A DNA stretch of 64,000 nucleotides from Tetracladium setigerum (taxonomy: Eukaryota > Ascomycota > Leotiomycetes > Helotiales): positions 2,604,001-2,668,000 of the forward strand of contig PZJY01000001.1 of assembly GCA_031472005.1 (NCBI GenBank), written 5' to 3'. The first letter of the stretch is position 1. Every line of letters begins with the position of its first letter. Shown here in pieces: positions 33,782 to 45,988 of this stretch. A model generated the notes under the pieces. The model did not search any database. It had not been told where the DNA came from and saw nothing but the letters and a program-made list of their open reading frames with translations. The position numbers and the translations under genes are program-made.

Positions 33782-36127
33782 TCACCCAGTTGGCGACCCA
33801 CACCCAAAACTAGTCGCCTGACTCCCCTGACTCCCGCCAGCGAACGCACTGATGAGACCTAGACAACTCGAATAAATGCCCAACGCAGCGGTGCAGACCG
33901 CGCCGAGAAAGTACACGAAATTAAAGGTATTTAGATACCAGCGGACCTTGAAGCCGCGCACCCATCTTGTGATGCCGGAATCGATGCGGTGGTAGGTCGA
34001 CGTGGCCGGGTCGAAGTGTTCGGCGGGTGTCATGGCGTCTTTTTGGATTTGGAAACCGAAGGCTAGGATGGCCGGGAAGGTGTAGGTGAATTGGAGGATG
34101 CAGACTGCGCCGACGAGGCCGGATATGTATGAGAATTGTGGGATGGCGGCGCAGATCACGAAGGCGATTGCCCTGGAGGGAAAGGGAAAAAAAATATGTT
34201 AGCAAATCTGGTTGGGTGGGTTTCTTGAAGAGGGGCTGGTCCAAGTTGGTTGACATGGGAAAATAATGGTTAGAGATTGTTTGCTTACCAGTAGGCGGGT
34301 ACAAGAGCAACCCAAAGGATTTTGCCTTTTGTGGTGGTCAAGGAAGGGGCATGGAACAGTTCTTGAATTACTTCAAGATAGACTACCTTGATGCCTATGT
34401 TTCCGTAGAGGCAGGCGGCGATTAGACCCGTGAACAGGTTCATGATGTTGCATGCGGTTTGCCACTACACGATTGGGGGTGTTAGTATTTTGGACTCCCA
34501 TCTATTTAAGATATGTGAAATATGTTTCATGGGGGTGTCTGTGGAGTACATATAGAACATTTGTTTCTATATGCAGCCCGAGAACAGTGACGGATGGTTG
34601 CTTACGTTGTAAGGCGAAAGGCCTTGCATGACTGGGTTGTACGCATATTGTCCTTGATATGAGTAGACAAATATTCCAAAGAACACTGTAAGAGGTCAAA
34701 TAGTTAGCATTAGCTAGTTTTAAAAGAGTTTGGATGTGTCGGAGGGGCTCAAGTCTGATGGTGGAGGTGAAAGCAAAACATTGAAATCCAAGGGCTCTTA
34801 AATTGAAAATTCTTACTGTAGACCAAGTAGATGAAGAGATCAGCACAGAGAACACCTTTCCAGAAGTCCCAAGGATGTCTCATCTCAGCCATAAAGGAAA
34901 TGAAGAGCATTGCACCGCCATAAGAATAAACGGCCTGGTTGAGTCCGTTCAGAGAACCAGTGAAGCCTGTACCTCCCGTCGCAGCGCCATTCGGTGGAGT
35001 ACCTGCATATCGATGGATAGGTCCTTCAGCAAAAGCATCTCCAAAAGAAGCTTGTACTGCTTTATAGTTCGGTGCAGAGTTTGCCGACACGCCCATACTA
35101 GTATTCGAGTTATTCCTAGCCACTCTTCACTTGCGAGGGAGAATTTATTTACCAGATAAAAATGATGAGCAAATTGATCCAAATAGCAAAATTAGCCAAC
35201 CATCCAAACCGTTGAAGCGTTCGAATTTGTCCAACAACCATGCCAGCAGCCATGAAGATAACGAGACAAACAACAAAGCAGACCTTGCCCTTCGATATTT
35301 GGGATATGGACTGTCCGTTGGAGAGGATGAGGATGGACACTGTGAATATAAGCTGGATTGCTTGGAGGACATTTACTGCATGTCGAGCCCATTTCCCATA
35401 CACTCGATAGAATGTATCACCGAAATTGCGCATAGGGTAAAGGTCCGAATCGAGAGCCAAGAACATTTTCCACAGCTGGAATCCAGAGCTACAACCAATG
35501 AGTTGAGAAACAACAGACATGAGGAGTGCCGACTTACTACATTGCCAAACCACCAAAGACTGTATAAAGAGCAATTCCAGGTCCATAGCCCATTTGAGCA
35601 AATGCCCAACTACGACGATTGATCAGCGGGGTTTTGTCAATCAGAAGTTCTCAAACTTACGGAACGCTATAGGGTCCCAAGATATCAGTGGTGATTAAGT
35701 AAAAGACACCACTCCATCCAGCAGTACGAGTAGCACGACTGGCATTCTTCCATTCTGCTTCTGATATTCCATATTTTGAGGTTGGTGCCGTTCCCTGAGT
35801 ATCGATATCCGTCTTCTCGGTCGTGGATGCATTTTCATTGGAGCCATACTCTATTACCACGTTTGATGGATTGCTATGACCCTTTGAGAATCGATTGGTC
35901 AAGATACTTTTGAAAGTTCTGGGTCCAACAGCCTCGATGTGTTTCTCATTGGCGATCTTCTCCTCGGCACGAGTAATCTTGGCATAGTAGACATACTCCT
36001 CGAAACAGACGGATGGATCGTGAGCAAGACGCGACAGTTCTTTTGCAGCAGGTGGGTGAGTATGGTTGATGGGATGAGCTGCATCTCGTGGGTCACTCTC
36101 CAGTGCAAGTCCAGGTAAGTTGCTCAT
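33782..36127 (-). CDS. neutral amino-acid transporter, AAAP family (Mtr-like)
   Basis: An amino-acid/proton symporter of the Aa_trans family, like Neurospora N-system permease MTR. ATG at 36127 gives a hydrophilic tail of about 150 residues ending in GWSGVFYLITTDILGPYSVP. It continues over introns into WAFAQMGYGPGIALYTVFGG, SGFQLWKMFLALDSDLYPM, RNFGDTFYRVYGKWARH, ICMGVSANSAPNYKAVQ, SFMAEMRHPWDFWKGV, GQYAYNPVMQGLSPYN, WQTACNIMNLFTGLIAACLY and a final block with GLVGAVCILQFTYTFPAIL, to a stop at 33782. At least six introns splice in frame with canonical sites (for example the donor GTAAGT after YSVP). About 11 membrane helices are expected. The gene is intact. The long N-terminal tail with several Ser/Thr is typical of regulated fungal permeases. 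Confidence 0.93.
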
Positions 36128-39072
36128 TTTGCTGGTGATGGAAGGGGAGGAGGAAGCTGTCAACTGGCGGGGATGTTGAATTGAGTAACGAGAGAAGGTC
36201 AGTGATGGAATTAAAAGTGAGCGTCGATGGAGGGGGATTGCGTGGCATAATATAGTAGAAAAGCCTCGGTTTTGTCGGGGACTGATAATGGTTGCCCTCC
36301 TAATGTGCCGTGTTCCACGGAGAGGATATGGAATCCAGAGAGGACCTAGGTATCGCAACGACAACGGCAAGAAGTGGTTGGACTCGACCACGGCCTTATT
36401 CCGCAAAGTCAATTGAGTTCAAGTCGTTGCAACTTCTCGGATAGAACTAGCTCCCATTCATCCCTTTTGGGGAAGACGAGAAGAGGGGGACGTTTGACAT
36501 GGGAGGAGTAATACAAAGTTGTGCGTGCTAAGATAACGGACCTTCTGCTTTGGGGCTAGAATGGCAAGTAGATGACGAAGTATACTCCCCCGATTGACAA
36601 CGACAACCATTCACAACCCTCCATCGCTTCCACAAGACGATCTATTTCGCCTTCCGAGGAGTTTCCGGCGATCATTGCATGACTGTGAAAGCTTGATCCG
36701 ATGTTCCGTGTACTTTTGCTCATGAGATAGATCTCCACACTATCAAACAAGCATTTTTGGCCGTCTTGGCTACCCGTGGGGTTTGAAACGAAACGACCAT
36801 GGAAGCTTGGAAGCTGGATTTGGTGGTAGAAGAATAAGTTCTGGGTAGTAGGAAATAGGTTTCTTACTACTTTGCAGACGGTATAAGAAACCGTGCCCTC
36901 CCATCAATATAGGGTTCTGACATGATCTGTGCATGGAACGTTCGAAGCTAATTGAGAGAAGGCTCAATCCATCTCCCCTCGACACTATTTCGACCTGAAA
37001 GGCTGAAAGAACAGAACAGCGCTAGAGAATAGCCGAAGGTGATGATAGCAGGAGTAGTAACATGGTAACAATTGCTGACTCGATAGCCAATCCAGTCATC
37101 TTGAATGTATTTCTTTCGTGGTGCCGAGATGGCGAATCTCATCGGATTTCGGCATCTCTAGTTAGCGCCATGGAATTGCGACGACGATGTCATCAGTGGA
37201 CTTATGTTCTTAATTCCATAGTTAATGGGACCTTGAGAAGGCGATTAGAAGAGCACCGACTTAACTTGATCAAGAAGTTTCAACCGTTGAGTCTTTCCTC
37301 TGCATTGTTGGCTGAGGTTATTATTACTCAACTGCGACAAAAAATTGATACCAATCTTTGGATCATGTGACATGTGCGGCATAAGATTTCCATACGAAGT
37401 GAGATAAATTTGGTAGGTACAGCAGTACAAAAAAAGGATACCGTACAGTGAATGCATGGGAAATAGAGGGAGAGAATGTAGTATCTGATTGCAGAATCGG
37501 CGGCAAGAGGGAATGGAGCTTGATGTCCCCAAGTCAATATAAGGCTTGGCATATACTTCGTTTGCTGAGGTCAGGCATATACTAGGTACCAATCGCCCAC
37601 ACCTGTCTGTCCCAACATTCCGGTTTCTTCCACCTTTCGTCATTCGGTCTCTGGATTTTTGAATGGACGCTGGGCGTACGTGGCAGCTGGATCTGGAATC
37701 TGGTGATGCTTGCAGCCAAGGAGAGCTTACCCACCACAATTTCCCGCTCATATCTGGAGTGGCTGCTTATCCGTATCGACAGCCTTTTTGCCTATCTGGT
37801 ATCACCTCTCTATCAATCGATTCTAATCTTAATTTATTTCACTTATCCCAAAGATATCTCATTAGAGATTGCGAAGTGATGGTTTACTGGTTTCCAAGAG
37901 TATGTCGAACCCTCGCCGTCATTCAGCTCGTGTCAGGTTGAGATTGTCTCAATTGTCCTCCAGCCTTGGTTGATTTACTTTACGGAGCACTCTGTATGGT
38001 TGGCCTTGGCAAGAGCGTTGGAGCGGCTTGACAAGCTTTCCAGCTTCCACAGAAACGGGTTGGAGAAAAGCAGGTACGACAAGGTCCAGATGCCCATACG
38101 AGTTTCATCACGAAGATCCCACGCAAACAAATTCTTCTTTTTTTTTAATCTAATTTATTTTATTTTGCTGCTATTCTTGCCATCACAATACGAATGCTGT
38201 TACTACTCTTACTCTCCCTGTTCTGCTCAGACTGCTCTTCGCTCGTCTTTCTCTTTCCTTTTTTTTTCTTATCCTCCCCCACCAAAAGGCTGAACAACAA
38301 ACACTCTCACCACCTGAATCAAGCAAAGGTCCCTCACTCTCCCTGTGTCAGTTGTTGTTCCTAAATTCCTTTTTTCTGAACTCTATTCTTCCACCGCCCA
38401 CTCTCACTCCTTACTGTCTTGTTTTGATTCTCGACACCGCTGAAACACACATTTCGCTGGTTCGCGGTATTTCCAGGAGTGTTGTCGTGAAGGGATTGTC
38501 CAATTTGGATGGATGAGATAGTAAGATCGTACCTACCTTACCTATTCTTACAAGACAACACTTGCTTCTCGCCTGCACCCGCATTTACATGTACGTACAG
38601 TACCGACTACTACTACAGTACGAGTGCGTACTGTATCGCAGGGTAAAGTCGATTCCAAGGCCGTCATCATCATCATTCCTCTCAACAATCTTGCACCACT
38701 CTTCCTCTTATTAATCCTGAAGGACTCGCCCACAACCTTGCACGCGACTCTCAAAGGAAATTTCGCCCAGACCTGGATTCGCAAAACACCTTTTCCTACT
38801 GGTGCGCAAACTCCCTACTCGGCAGCACCGTTATCCTGATATCATTCTTGAAAGGGTAGTGGTTGCACGCCTAATCTTCTGTGCCTTGGTGTTGTGCAGC
38901 CAGCCTGCAGGACGCGATAATTGGGGGAAGAACCCTGAATAATAAGTACCCGTTCGCGTGCCCCCGAACAAACCAACCGACCGATCTTTGACTACTCCAT
39001 ACCTTGTTTCGCGCGGTAACCTTCTTTGTTACTTTCCTTCGTCTTGTTTTCATTCCCCATTTTGTGCCCATC
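36128..39072. other. intergenic region
   Basis: About 2.9 kb with no recognisable gene. The left part is the promoter of the AAAP transporter. The right part (38130-39070) is pyrimidine-rich on plus, with T-runs at about 38135 and 38262 and a cluster of GTACAGTACC, TACAGTACG and GTACTGTATC at 38595-38637. This looks like the promoter and long 5' leader of the downstream plus-strand gene. Confidence 0.5.
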
Positions 39073-42000
39073 ATGGGGTACAACACGCTTTCGCAGAACG
39101 AGCACGACGAGCACAACGACGCAGATGAAGATGGAGATCACCACCAAGTGCACACGGGATCTCCCAAGGGACGGAGGACCCTACTCGGATCGCCTACTTC
39201 TCCGCTGCGAGGGAATCTATTTTTGGAGGCCCATCACGGCGACAACACGAGCCACGACAATCTTTATTCCTCCGCAAGCAGTAACAATGGACTGACCAAC
39301 TTGGTTCAATCAATTGCTTCGGGTCGCAGAGGAAGGGCAAATACGAGTTATGACATGCTAGAGAACGACGACTTTGCTGCCGACGCTCCTCCAACTTCTC
39401 CTGGACTTCTTGGTTCAGAAAAACCAAAATCTTCAGATGACACGCTCGTGCATCGGCCTCTCCCAAAACTCCCTCGCCTCAGTCCACCAGCCACAGCATA
39501 TGAGACAGCAAGACCGAGATCAAAAAAATTCCCAATCTTAAGAACAGCATCTGGACATAGCGTTGCTCTCCGCCATCCTACCCCGATCTACAAACACTGC
39601 AAGGTGCATACATTGGAAACATTGAGGCCCTAGAGAAGACTGCCGAGCGATTGAGTATGACTTCCTCTATTGACGATGCCATCCGGGATTTGCACAATGA
39701 GCAGAAACGCTCGGATAGTCGTCGGTCATCTCTATTGGAGTCACAGGGCATGTCAGCAATCTCTAGGCAGGTCTCCAATGCCTCATCAATAGTTGAGGTT
39801 AACTCAACAGCACGTTCTGGGGGCTACTCCCCGGCTGGGTTTATGATGTCTCCCCCTGGCTCAATCACTGGTGGCAGCGGCAGAGGACGATCAGCATCAA
39901 AAAGCTCAAGATTTGGATCACGACCAGAACCTGAGCTTGAAGGCAGACCGCTCGATTCCTTTGTTAGTCCTTCCCCTACTTCACCACTTTTCTCACGATC
40001 CTTCTCTATACACGAGCCATCTCCTCTGGCGAATCTCACGAAAACCGACTCCATTCCTGAGCAAGACGAAGAAATCCCATTTCTTGCAGAACCTATGCCT
40101 CCAACAATCGAAAGTCCCATCATGGATAAACCCGAATCATATATTGAGCAGGACAGGCCACCTACTTCAGCATCTCAAAACACGGTCGATCGATCACCGA
40201 CTATGTTTGCCGATTTCGATGGGGTACACGTTGAGGACGACAGGAGGACATCAGTGGAGGAGGAATCACACAAATCAGACAATGGGCAAATGGCACAGAG
40301 AAGGGCATCAGTTGGCAACGTGTTGACGGCAAACGACAGGCCGAAGTCCTACGCAGACCCGCTCACAGGGCAGCAAATGGTATATTATCCAGCACCAGTT
40401 CCGATGATGCTCAACCTACCTCAAAAGCTCTCCAAAAATCCTTCGTCAATGGCAAGAAACAAGCGGAGAACCCAGGTCATGAGCACAATTCCACCCGCAG
40501 CCAGGAAATCTGCCATCTGGCTTCCAGATGTTCTAGAATCCGACAACAGTAGGGAATTGGCAGCAGATGATCCAGCTCAGCAACAGGAGTATGTTCCTCA
40601 ACACCAAAGAATGATGATGGGTGGAAGGAGAAACACACAAGACATCTCGCACCTGCCTCCACAGCTTCGAGCAAGCACATTCTTCGATTTACCTGCGGCA
40701 GCCAATGTTGTTGAAGTTAAGGAACAATCTCCAATGGCTACTCTGGATAGCATTCTCGATGCTTCTGCCTTTGCACCTGTGAATGCCTTTACAGACCATG
40801 CTTTCGCAGGACGCCTTGGTGCCGAGGTTTACGGGCGAGAGCCTCGAAACAGGAGCAGCGTTGCTAACATACTGGAGCCGCCCAAGAAACGATCAAGCAC
40901 ATTTGGTAACCTTTTGGGCCGCCGAGAAAGCAGTGGTGACCTACTTCAGGAAAACGAGAAGCGCAGGTCGACACTGTCTGGATTAGTCGAGGGAAGCAAT
41001 AGGAGGCATACGGATGAGGACGGCGATGAGGATGACGAAAACCCAGACATCAGGAATTCTGACGAGGATGATGAAGATATCGAGTACGACGAAGGGGGAC
41101 TTTACGAAGGTGCTCCCACAACCCTTCTGGCCGAGCTACAACTTCGTAAGCAGCAACAAAAGCAACGAACTCGACCTCTGACGACCGCATTTCCCAACGG
41201 CGTACATTCTACACTTCTACAACTCGACGCAGTCGCACAAGTTGAGAAGAGGACGCGACAAGGCAAACGAGTCAACCTTGCATGGGAGGATCCTTCTCTT
41301 GCCCAGGAAGAGGAAGAAGCCAACGAGGAAGACGAAGATATTCCACTAGGGCTATTGTACTCGCAAAAACATCAGGAGCCAAACAGGCCAATTGGCTTGA
41401 TGGAACGCAGAGACATGGAAGACAACGAACCCCTGAGCAAAAGACGAGACAGACTCTTGGGCCGACCGACCCAAAATATCCGAGCATCAACGATGATGCA
41501 TTTAGGCAGCCCTGGTATTGGCACAGAGGATGAAGACGAGCCGCTCGCCCACAGGATTCAACGTATTAGAGAGGAGCAGGCGGCCGCACTTCCAGCAGCA
41601 CGTCCAGTGTCAGGTGATTTCGCTTCTGAGATGATGTCGCAACTTGGCGGCCCAGATACTAGAAGGGAAGCAGAGGTCTCCGTACCAAACGAAGAAGAGG
41701 AAACCCTCGGCCAACGACGTAAGCGCCTGCAAGCTGAACGTGAAGCCCGTGAAATTGAGGTCGGTAAAACTGGGGAAGCTCTCGAACGTCCAGCAATGAA
41801 AACCAGACACAGTATGGCCGATATCTTGTCAGCACACCCAGTTGCAGCTGGAAGTGCCGCTCGTAATGCTTCTTATCAACGACCCTCTAATGGCTTGCTG
41901 GGGCTGCATGAAAAGAAGAGTGCGCGAAGGGCTAGCACCATGCTGGACATGAGCCAGAACATTCAAAAAGTCAATCCTGGCGGATTTGGTCAACAAATGC

Positions 42001-42287
42001 AAATGCCTAGGAATATGGCTTATAATTCATTTGGGCAAGCCAATGCACAACCTCCTCCTTTCGCACAGCCAACTATGGCGAGCTATGGCTATGGTGCATA
42101 TGGAAGTGGCTATGGAGGTGGATATGGACAGCAGCAACAGATGATGACACCGTTTTCGAATCAGATGGCAATGAATATTGCGTATATGAATAGTATGCAA
42201 GCAGGCATGGGAATGAACCCGCACAACCAGGGCCAGGTTGATATGGTGGAGAAATGGAGACAGAGCGTTATGCCTCAGCAGCAATGA
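39073..42287 (+). pseudogene. large disordered conserved fungal protein, frameshifted as read
   Basis: ATG at 39073 (MGYNTLSQNEHDEHND) opens a Ser/Pro-rich acidic region that reads VALRHPTP and then leaves frame at a C4 run (39581-39584). The neighbouring frame continues with DLQTLQGAYIGNIEALEK and AERLSMTSSIDDAIRDLHNE, which I remember as one continuous conserved block (HPTPDLQ...) in filamentous ascomycetes. One missing C explains the break. The long second part has Ser/Arg-rich phospho-site-like stretches (KRRSTLSGLVEG), acidic runs (DEDGDEDDENPD, DEDDEDIEYDEGG), recurring LGxRRxRLxxER-type motifs, and a Gly/Tyr/Gln/Met-rich tail (YGYGAYGSGYGGGYG). The unbroken length would be near 1,070 residues. 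No enzyme domain or membrane helix is seen. Function unknown; probably a scaffold-like protein. Confidence 0.75.
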
Positions 42288-43186
42288 GGGAGGGAGTGAT
42301 AGATGGTGGATTGTAAGAACGGAACGAACACATACATGACATGGGCGAAGCAATGGGAGGGAGCATTTTAGTGGCGTTTTCACATATATGGGATGTATTC
42401 GCCTGGCGCTGTTCTCTTTTCACGGACGAAGATGGTGGCGGGGGGGGGGGGGGGGGGGGGTGTATCAAAACCGGAGCATTATTTGGGTGGTAATGGTATA
42501 CCTGGACTTAATGAATGAATTGGGGAGGGGGTGATTCTGTAATAATAGTGTATACCAAACAACATACGACTTGAAGGTGCTTCTTTTTGTGATATTGCCC
42601 CATTGATCACCTCTCCGTAGTTGCTCTTCTGTCGTCTCGCCAAAGCTTGTTTTGTTTACCAGAGGAAAGTTAAAAATAAGTATTCCTTCATTCGTTCCAG
42701 TCGATGGAGTATGTAAACATCATAGGCGGAAGGTTCTTACTTTGAGATCTCTCAAAATCTACCTCATTATCCTCATTATCCTCGGTATCCATCCGTATCC
42801 ATCCGTATTCGCACTGGATGTGATCTGCGTGCCAAGCCCCCAGTTTGGCCGTGCTACCCAGCAGTTACGTCGCTTCTCGCTGCGGCGCGTTGCTGCGTTT
42901 CTGCATTTCTGGACCGACAAGGACAGCGACCCAACAATTCCATTTTTACATGTGAATCAGCCATGGCATCGTCGCGACCCAACTTTCTCACCTGAATAAT
43001 ACCAAGCCGAAGGTTGCGCATACTTTTCGTTTCCTTCTTCCTCCTGCTTACCTACTACTTATGCTCTTCTGTATCCCACTCACTTTCTCTTCCGCTGCTG
43101 CTGCCACCATCCAGCAAGGCTGATCGGTTCGTGCTGCCACTACTTGATTACAGGACCAGGTCCTCCCCTCTCTGTCAACACCTGCA
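42288..43186. other. intergenic region between two plus-strand genes
   Basis: Holds the 3' flank of the disordered-protein gene, including a G21 run (listed separately), and the promoter and leader of dolichol kinase. Small duplications occur, such as attatcctc twice and gtatccatcc twice at about 42765-42805. Confidence 0.5.
42440..42460. repeat. G21 homopolymer
   Basis: Twenty-one consecutive G on plus, about 155 bases after the stop codon at 42287 and so probably within the 3' UTR or terminator region. A run of this length could fold into a G-quadruplex in RNA or DNA. Its true length may be uncertain in the assembly. Confidence 0.9.
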
Positions 43187-45988
43187 ATGCCAGAGCAGCA
43201 ACCTCTCCCATCCCCGCCTCCGCAACATGAACCGCATGCCAAAACTCTGCGTATGCGAGAGAACGCCCTGAGGCCGCTCTCAAGATCTCCTCATCCTTAC
43301 CATCGTCACCAATACGAGCTGCCTCACCCGTTTGAACGATCCACGAATATCACGCCCCCTTCACAATCACCCCTGCGCTCAGCGCATACGACTGATGATG
43401 ATAATGATGATGAGAGACCACATGCGTCAAGAAGAGGAAGTGGCTTATACAGAGACTCCACAGGAAGTGACAGTGGGACTGAGGCAGATGATGAACGCTT
43501 CTTGAAGGGATTACCGGCTCCAAAATTACGCGCACATAAAGGACTAAGGGGAGTGGACGCAAGTGCTTCGAGCTCGCCGAGCCCGCGTTTGTCGCCGACT
43601 TCCCTTCACGAAGATTCATACGGAAACACCAGTTTTCTACGACGGAGCACTTTACCTCTAGAATTCCTAGATGACCCTGAGGGACGTAAGGCGGCAGAGA
43701 AGTACCGCCAGAAGCGGAGGGTAGAGGTTGTGAGAAGGACGACAGAGGCCGGACTTTTGCTGGTTCTAGGTGGCATAATATGCCTAGATCCCAGAGTGCG
43801 GCGGGTGCTGTGGTTTTGGAGAGGAGGTAAATACTGTACTGCGATTCGGGATGTCACAGCTAATACATTCAGAACTGGCGTGTCAGTATGTTGTTACAGC
43901 TGCACTCTTCGCCATGTACCCTATCCGTCTCTTGCGGCATATCAACCCTTCAAATAAATGGCAGAAGCCCCTCCCTGTCGCTATACCGGCGGTCTTCGAC
44001 CCCGCGCCCTTATTATATCCTCCTCTGTTGACGTTTTTGGTTTCTTCGTTGCTATCCGGCGACAATTGGATGAATATGATGCCCACCATGATCCTTGGCA
44101 TAGCGTCACTTCCAAGGAACCTAATACCATCCACTGGCGGACTGGCTGGATCCAACATATCCCAGTGGTTTTTCTCTTGTTTCCCATTATTTTTTGCACT
44201 CTTCAATGGCCAGCCTATTGATGCGTCGCACGAACGAAATGCTCGCTTAAACGGCGAGATATTGGTGCTGATACCACCACTCCATCAAGCTCTATGCGTA
44301 ACGCTGCAATTCTTAACAACCACAAGTCTGCTCGAAGCGGAACTTCAGCTTCTTTCAATAGCACTTATTCATCTGTTACTATTGGCCACTTCTCCTCAGG
44401 CTCTAATTCTCAAGTCCCTGTTGTGGGGCGGCGGTGTCGGGGTCTTGATAACCTGTTGTCGTGTTTTGCAATGGGGAGTTATTTTGGCCAGAGTTCCGAA
44501 ATGGCGATTCAAGCGATCAGATGCAGCAAAATCAAGGATAGGACGTGGTTTGGTTCAGGCGCAAAAGACTTTCGAGCTTGGTAAGCTTGGTTCTATGCTG
44601 GCAGTGGATACGATCAGTGATATGAGCGAAGATGGTGGTGAAGCCGATTCGAAGACTCAGGAAAGCCCTCCTAATCTCAAGATTAACACGAGCAAAACCT
44701 TTGCATCAGCAAAGCGGGAAGGAGATGGCTCGGTCTCTGCCATTGAACCAAAGCGTGATGGCCAGATGAATGGAAGTGCAGATGGATTCTTCTCATTCAT
44801 AGCTCAGAGAAGACACACCCTCCCTTCACTCACGCAATTACCACCGAAATCGAGCAAGAGGACACCATCGGGGCGAAAGAAGCGGGCACAGTCGTCCAGT
44901 GTACAGGCATTCTTTTCACTCACTCAAAAACAGGCCGTTGTTCGAAAATGGGCGTATGCTGGTTATGTATACTTCTGTATACTAGTTATCGCTTTAGCTG
45001 GTATAAGATACTACGTTGGCAAATATGCCCTCTTTGGAAACGAGCCGGTTGGATGGGCCCTTGGATATCTCTTTGGAGATTTGCCATGGTTCCGAATGCA
45101 AGTCGTCCTCGCAAACCTCCAACGATGGATTTGCATCCCTCCTCGCAGCGGATTAGAAGACTCGGAATCTTGCCACCTAGGATGGGTCGAACATCTCCGA
45201 CACGCAACCTTCGGCGAAGCCAACACCCGACTTCTTCTCTGCGGCTACTGGCTGTGCATAATAATCATTGGCCTCGCCATCGTCTTTCGCCTCTCAGCCA
45301 TCTACGAAGTCGACACCCGTCGCAAAGTATTCCACTTCATGATGGTCGCCATGCTCCTCCCAGCAACCTACATCGATCCCACTTTCGCCGCGCTAGCACT
45401 AAGCCTCATGCTAGCCATCTTCCTCCTTCTTGACCTCTTCCGCGCCTCTCAACTACCCCCTCTCTCCAAATCACTCGCTTACTTCCTCACTCCCTACGTA
45501 GATGGAAGAGATCTCAAAGGCCCCGTAGTTATATCCCACATCTTCCTTCTCATAGGATGCGCAATCCCCCTCTGGCTTTCCCTTGGCGCCCTCCCCCGCA
45601 CCGGCTCCGCTTACCTCCAAGGCTGGGAAGTGCCAACGCGAGAAGTCAGCATGGTCAGCGGCGTGATTTGCGTCGGCATGGGCGACGCCGCAGCATCTCT
45701 AATCGGTCGTCGATACGGACGCAGAAAATGGCTGTGGGGGGCGGCAAAAGCATAGAAGGGAGCGTTGCCTTCGCCACAGCTGTAGCGTTAGCCCTTGGTC
45801 TCGCAAAGGCTTGGTTGAGGATTGGTGGGTGGAAGGCGAATAATGAGGATCAGTGGGGGAAGACGGGGGTGAAATCCGTGTTTTGTGCTGGGATGGCAAG
45901 TTTAACGGAGGCCGTGTTAACAGGCGGGAATGATAATGTGGTTTGCCCGGTTGTGTTGTGGGTTTGTGTTCGGGGTTTAAACTTGTAA
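43187..45988 (+). pseudogene. sec59: dolichol kinase (Sec59), frameshifted near the C-terminus as read
   Basis: ER membrane CTP-dependent kinase making dolichyl phosphate for N-glycosylation, O-mannosylation and GPI anchors. Exon 1 (43187-43826) encodes a Pro/Ser-rich cytosolic region and the first helix. A 46-base intron (43827-43872) splices to ELACQYVVTAALFAMYP. Many hydrophobic helices follow, then the conserved C-terminal part: RKVFHFMMVAMLLPATYIDP, LLDLFRASQLPPLSK, DGRDLKGPVVISHIFLL and GMGDAAASLIGRRYGRRKW. The frame ends early at 45755 (LWGAAKA) because a G run at 45736-45741 has six G. The neighbouring frame gives the expected GGGKSIEGS, then SLTEAVLTGGNDNVV, to a stop at 45988. These are the CTP-binding and active-site region, so the break would be inactivating. 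The unbroken length is about 918 residues. An assembly error is most likely. Confidence 0.92.
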
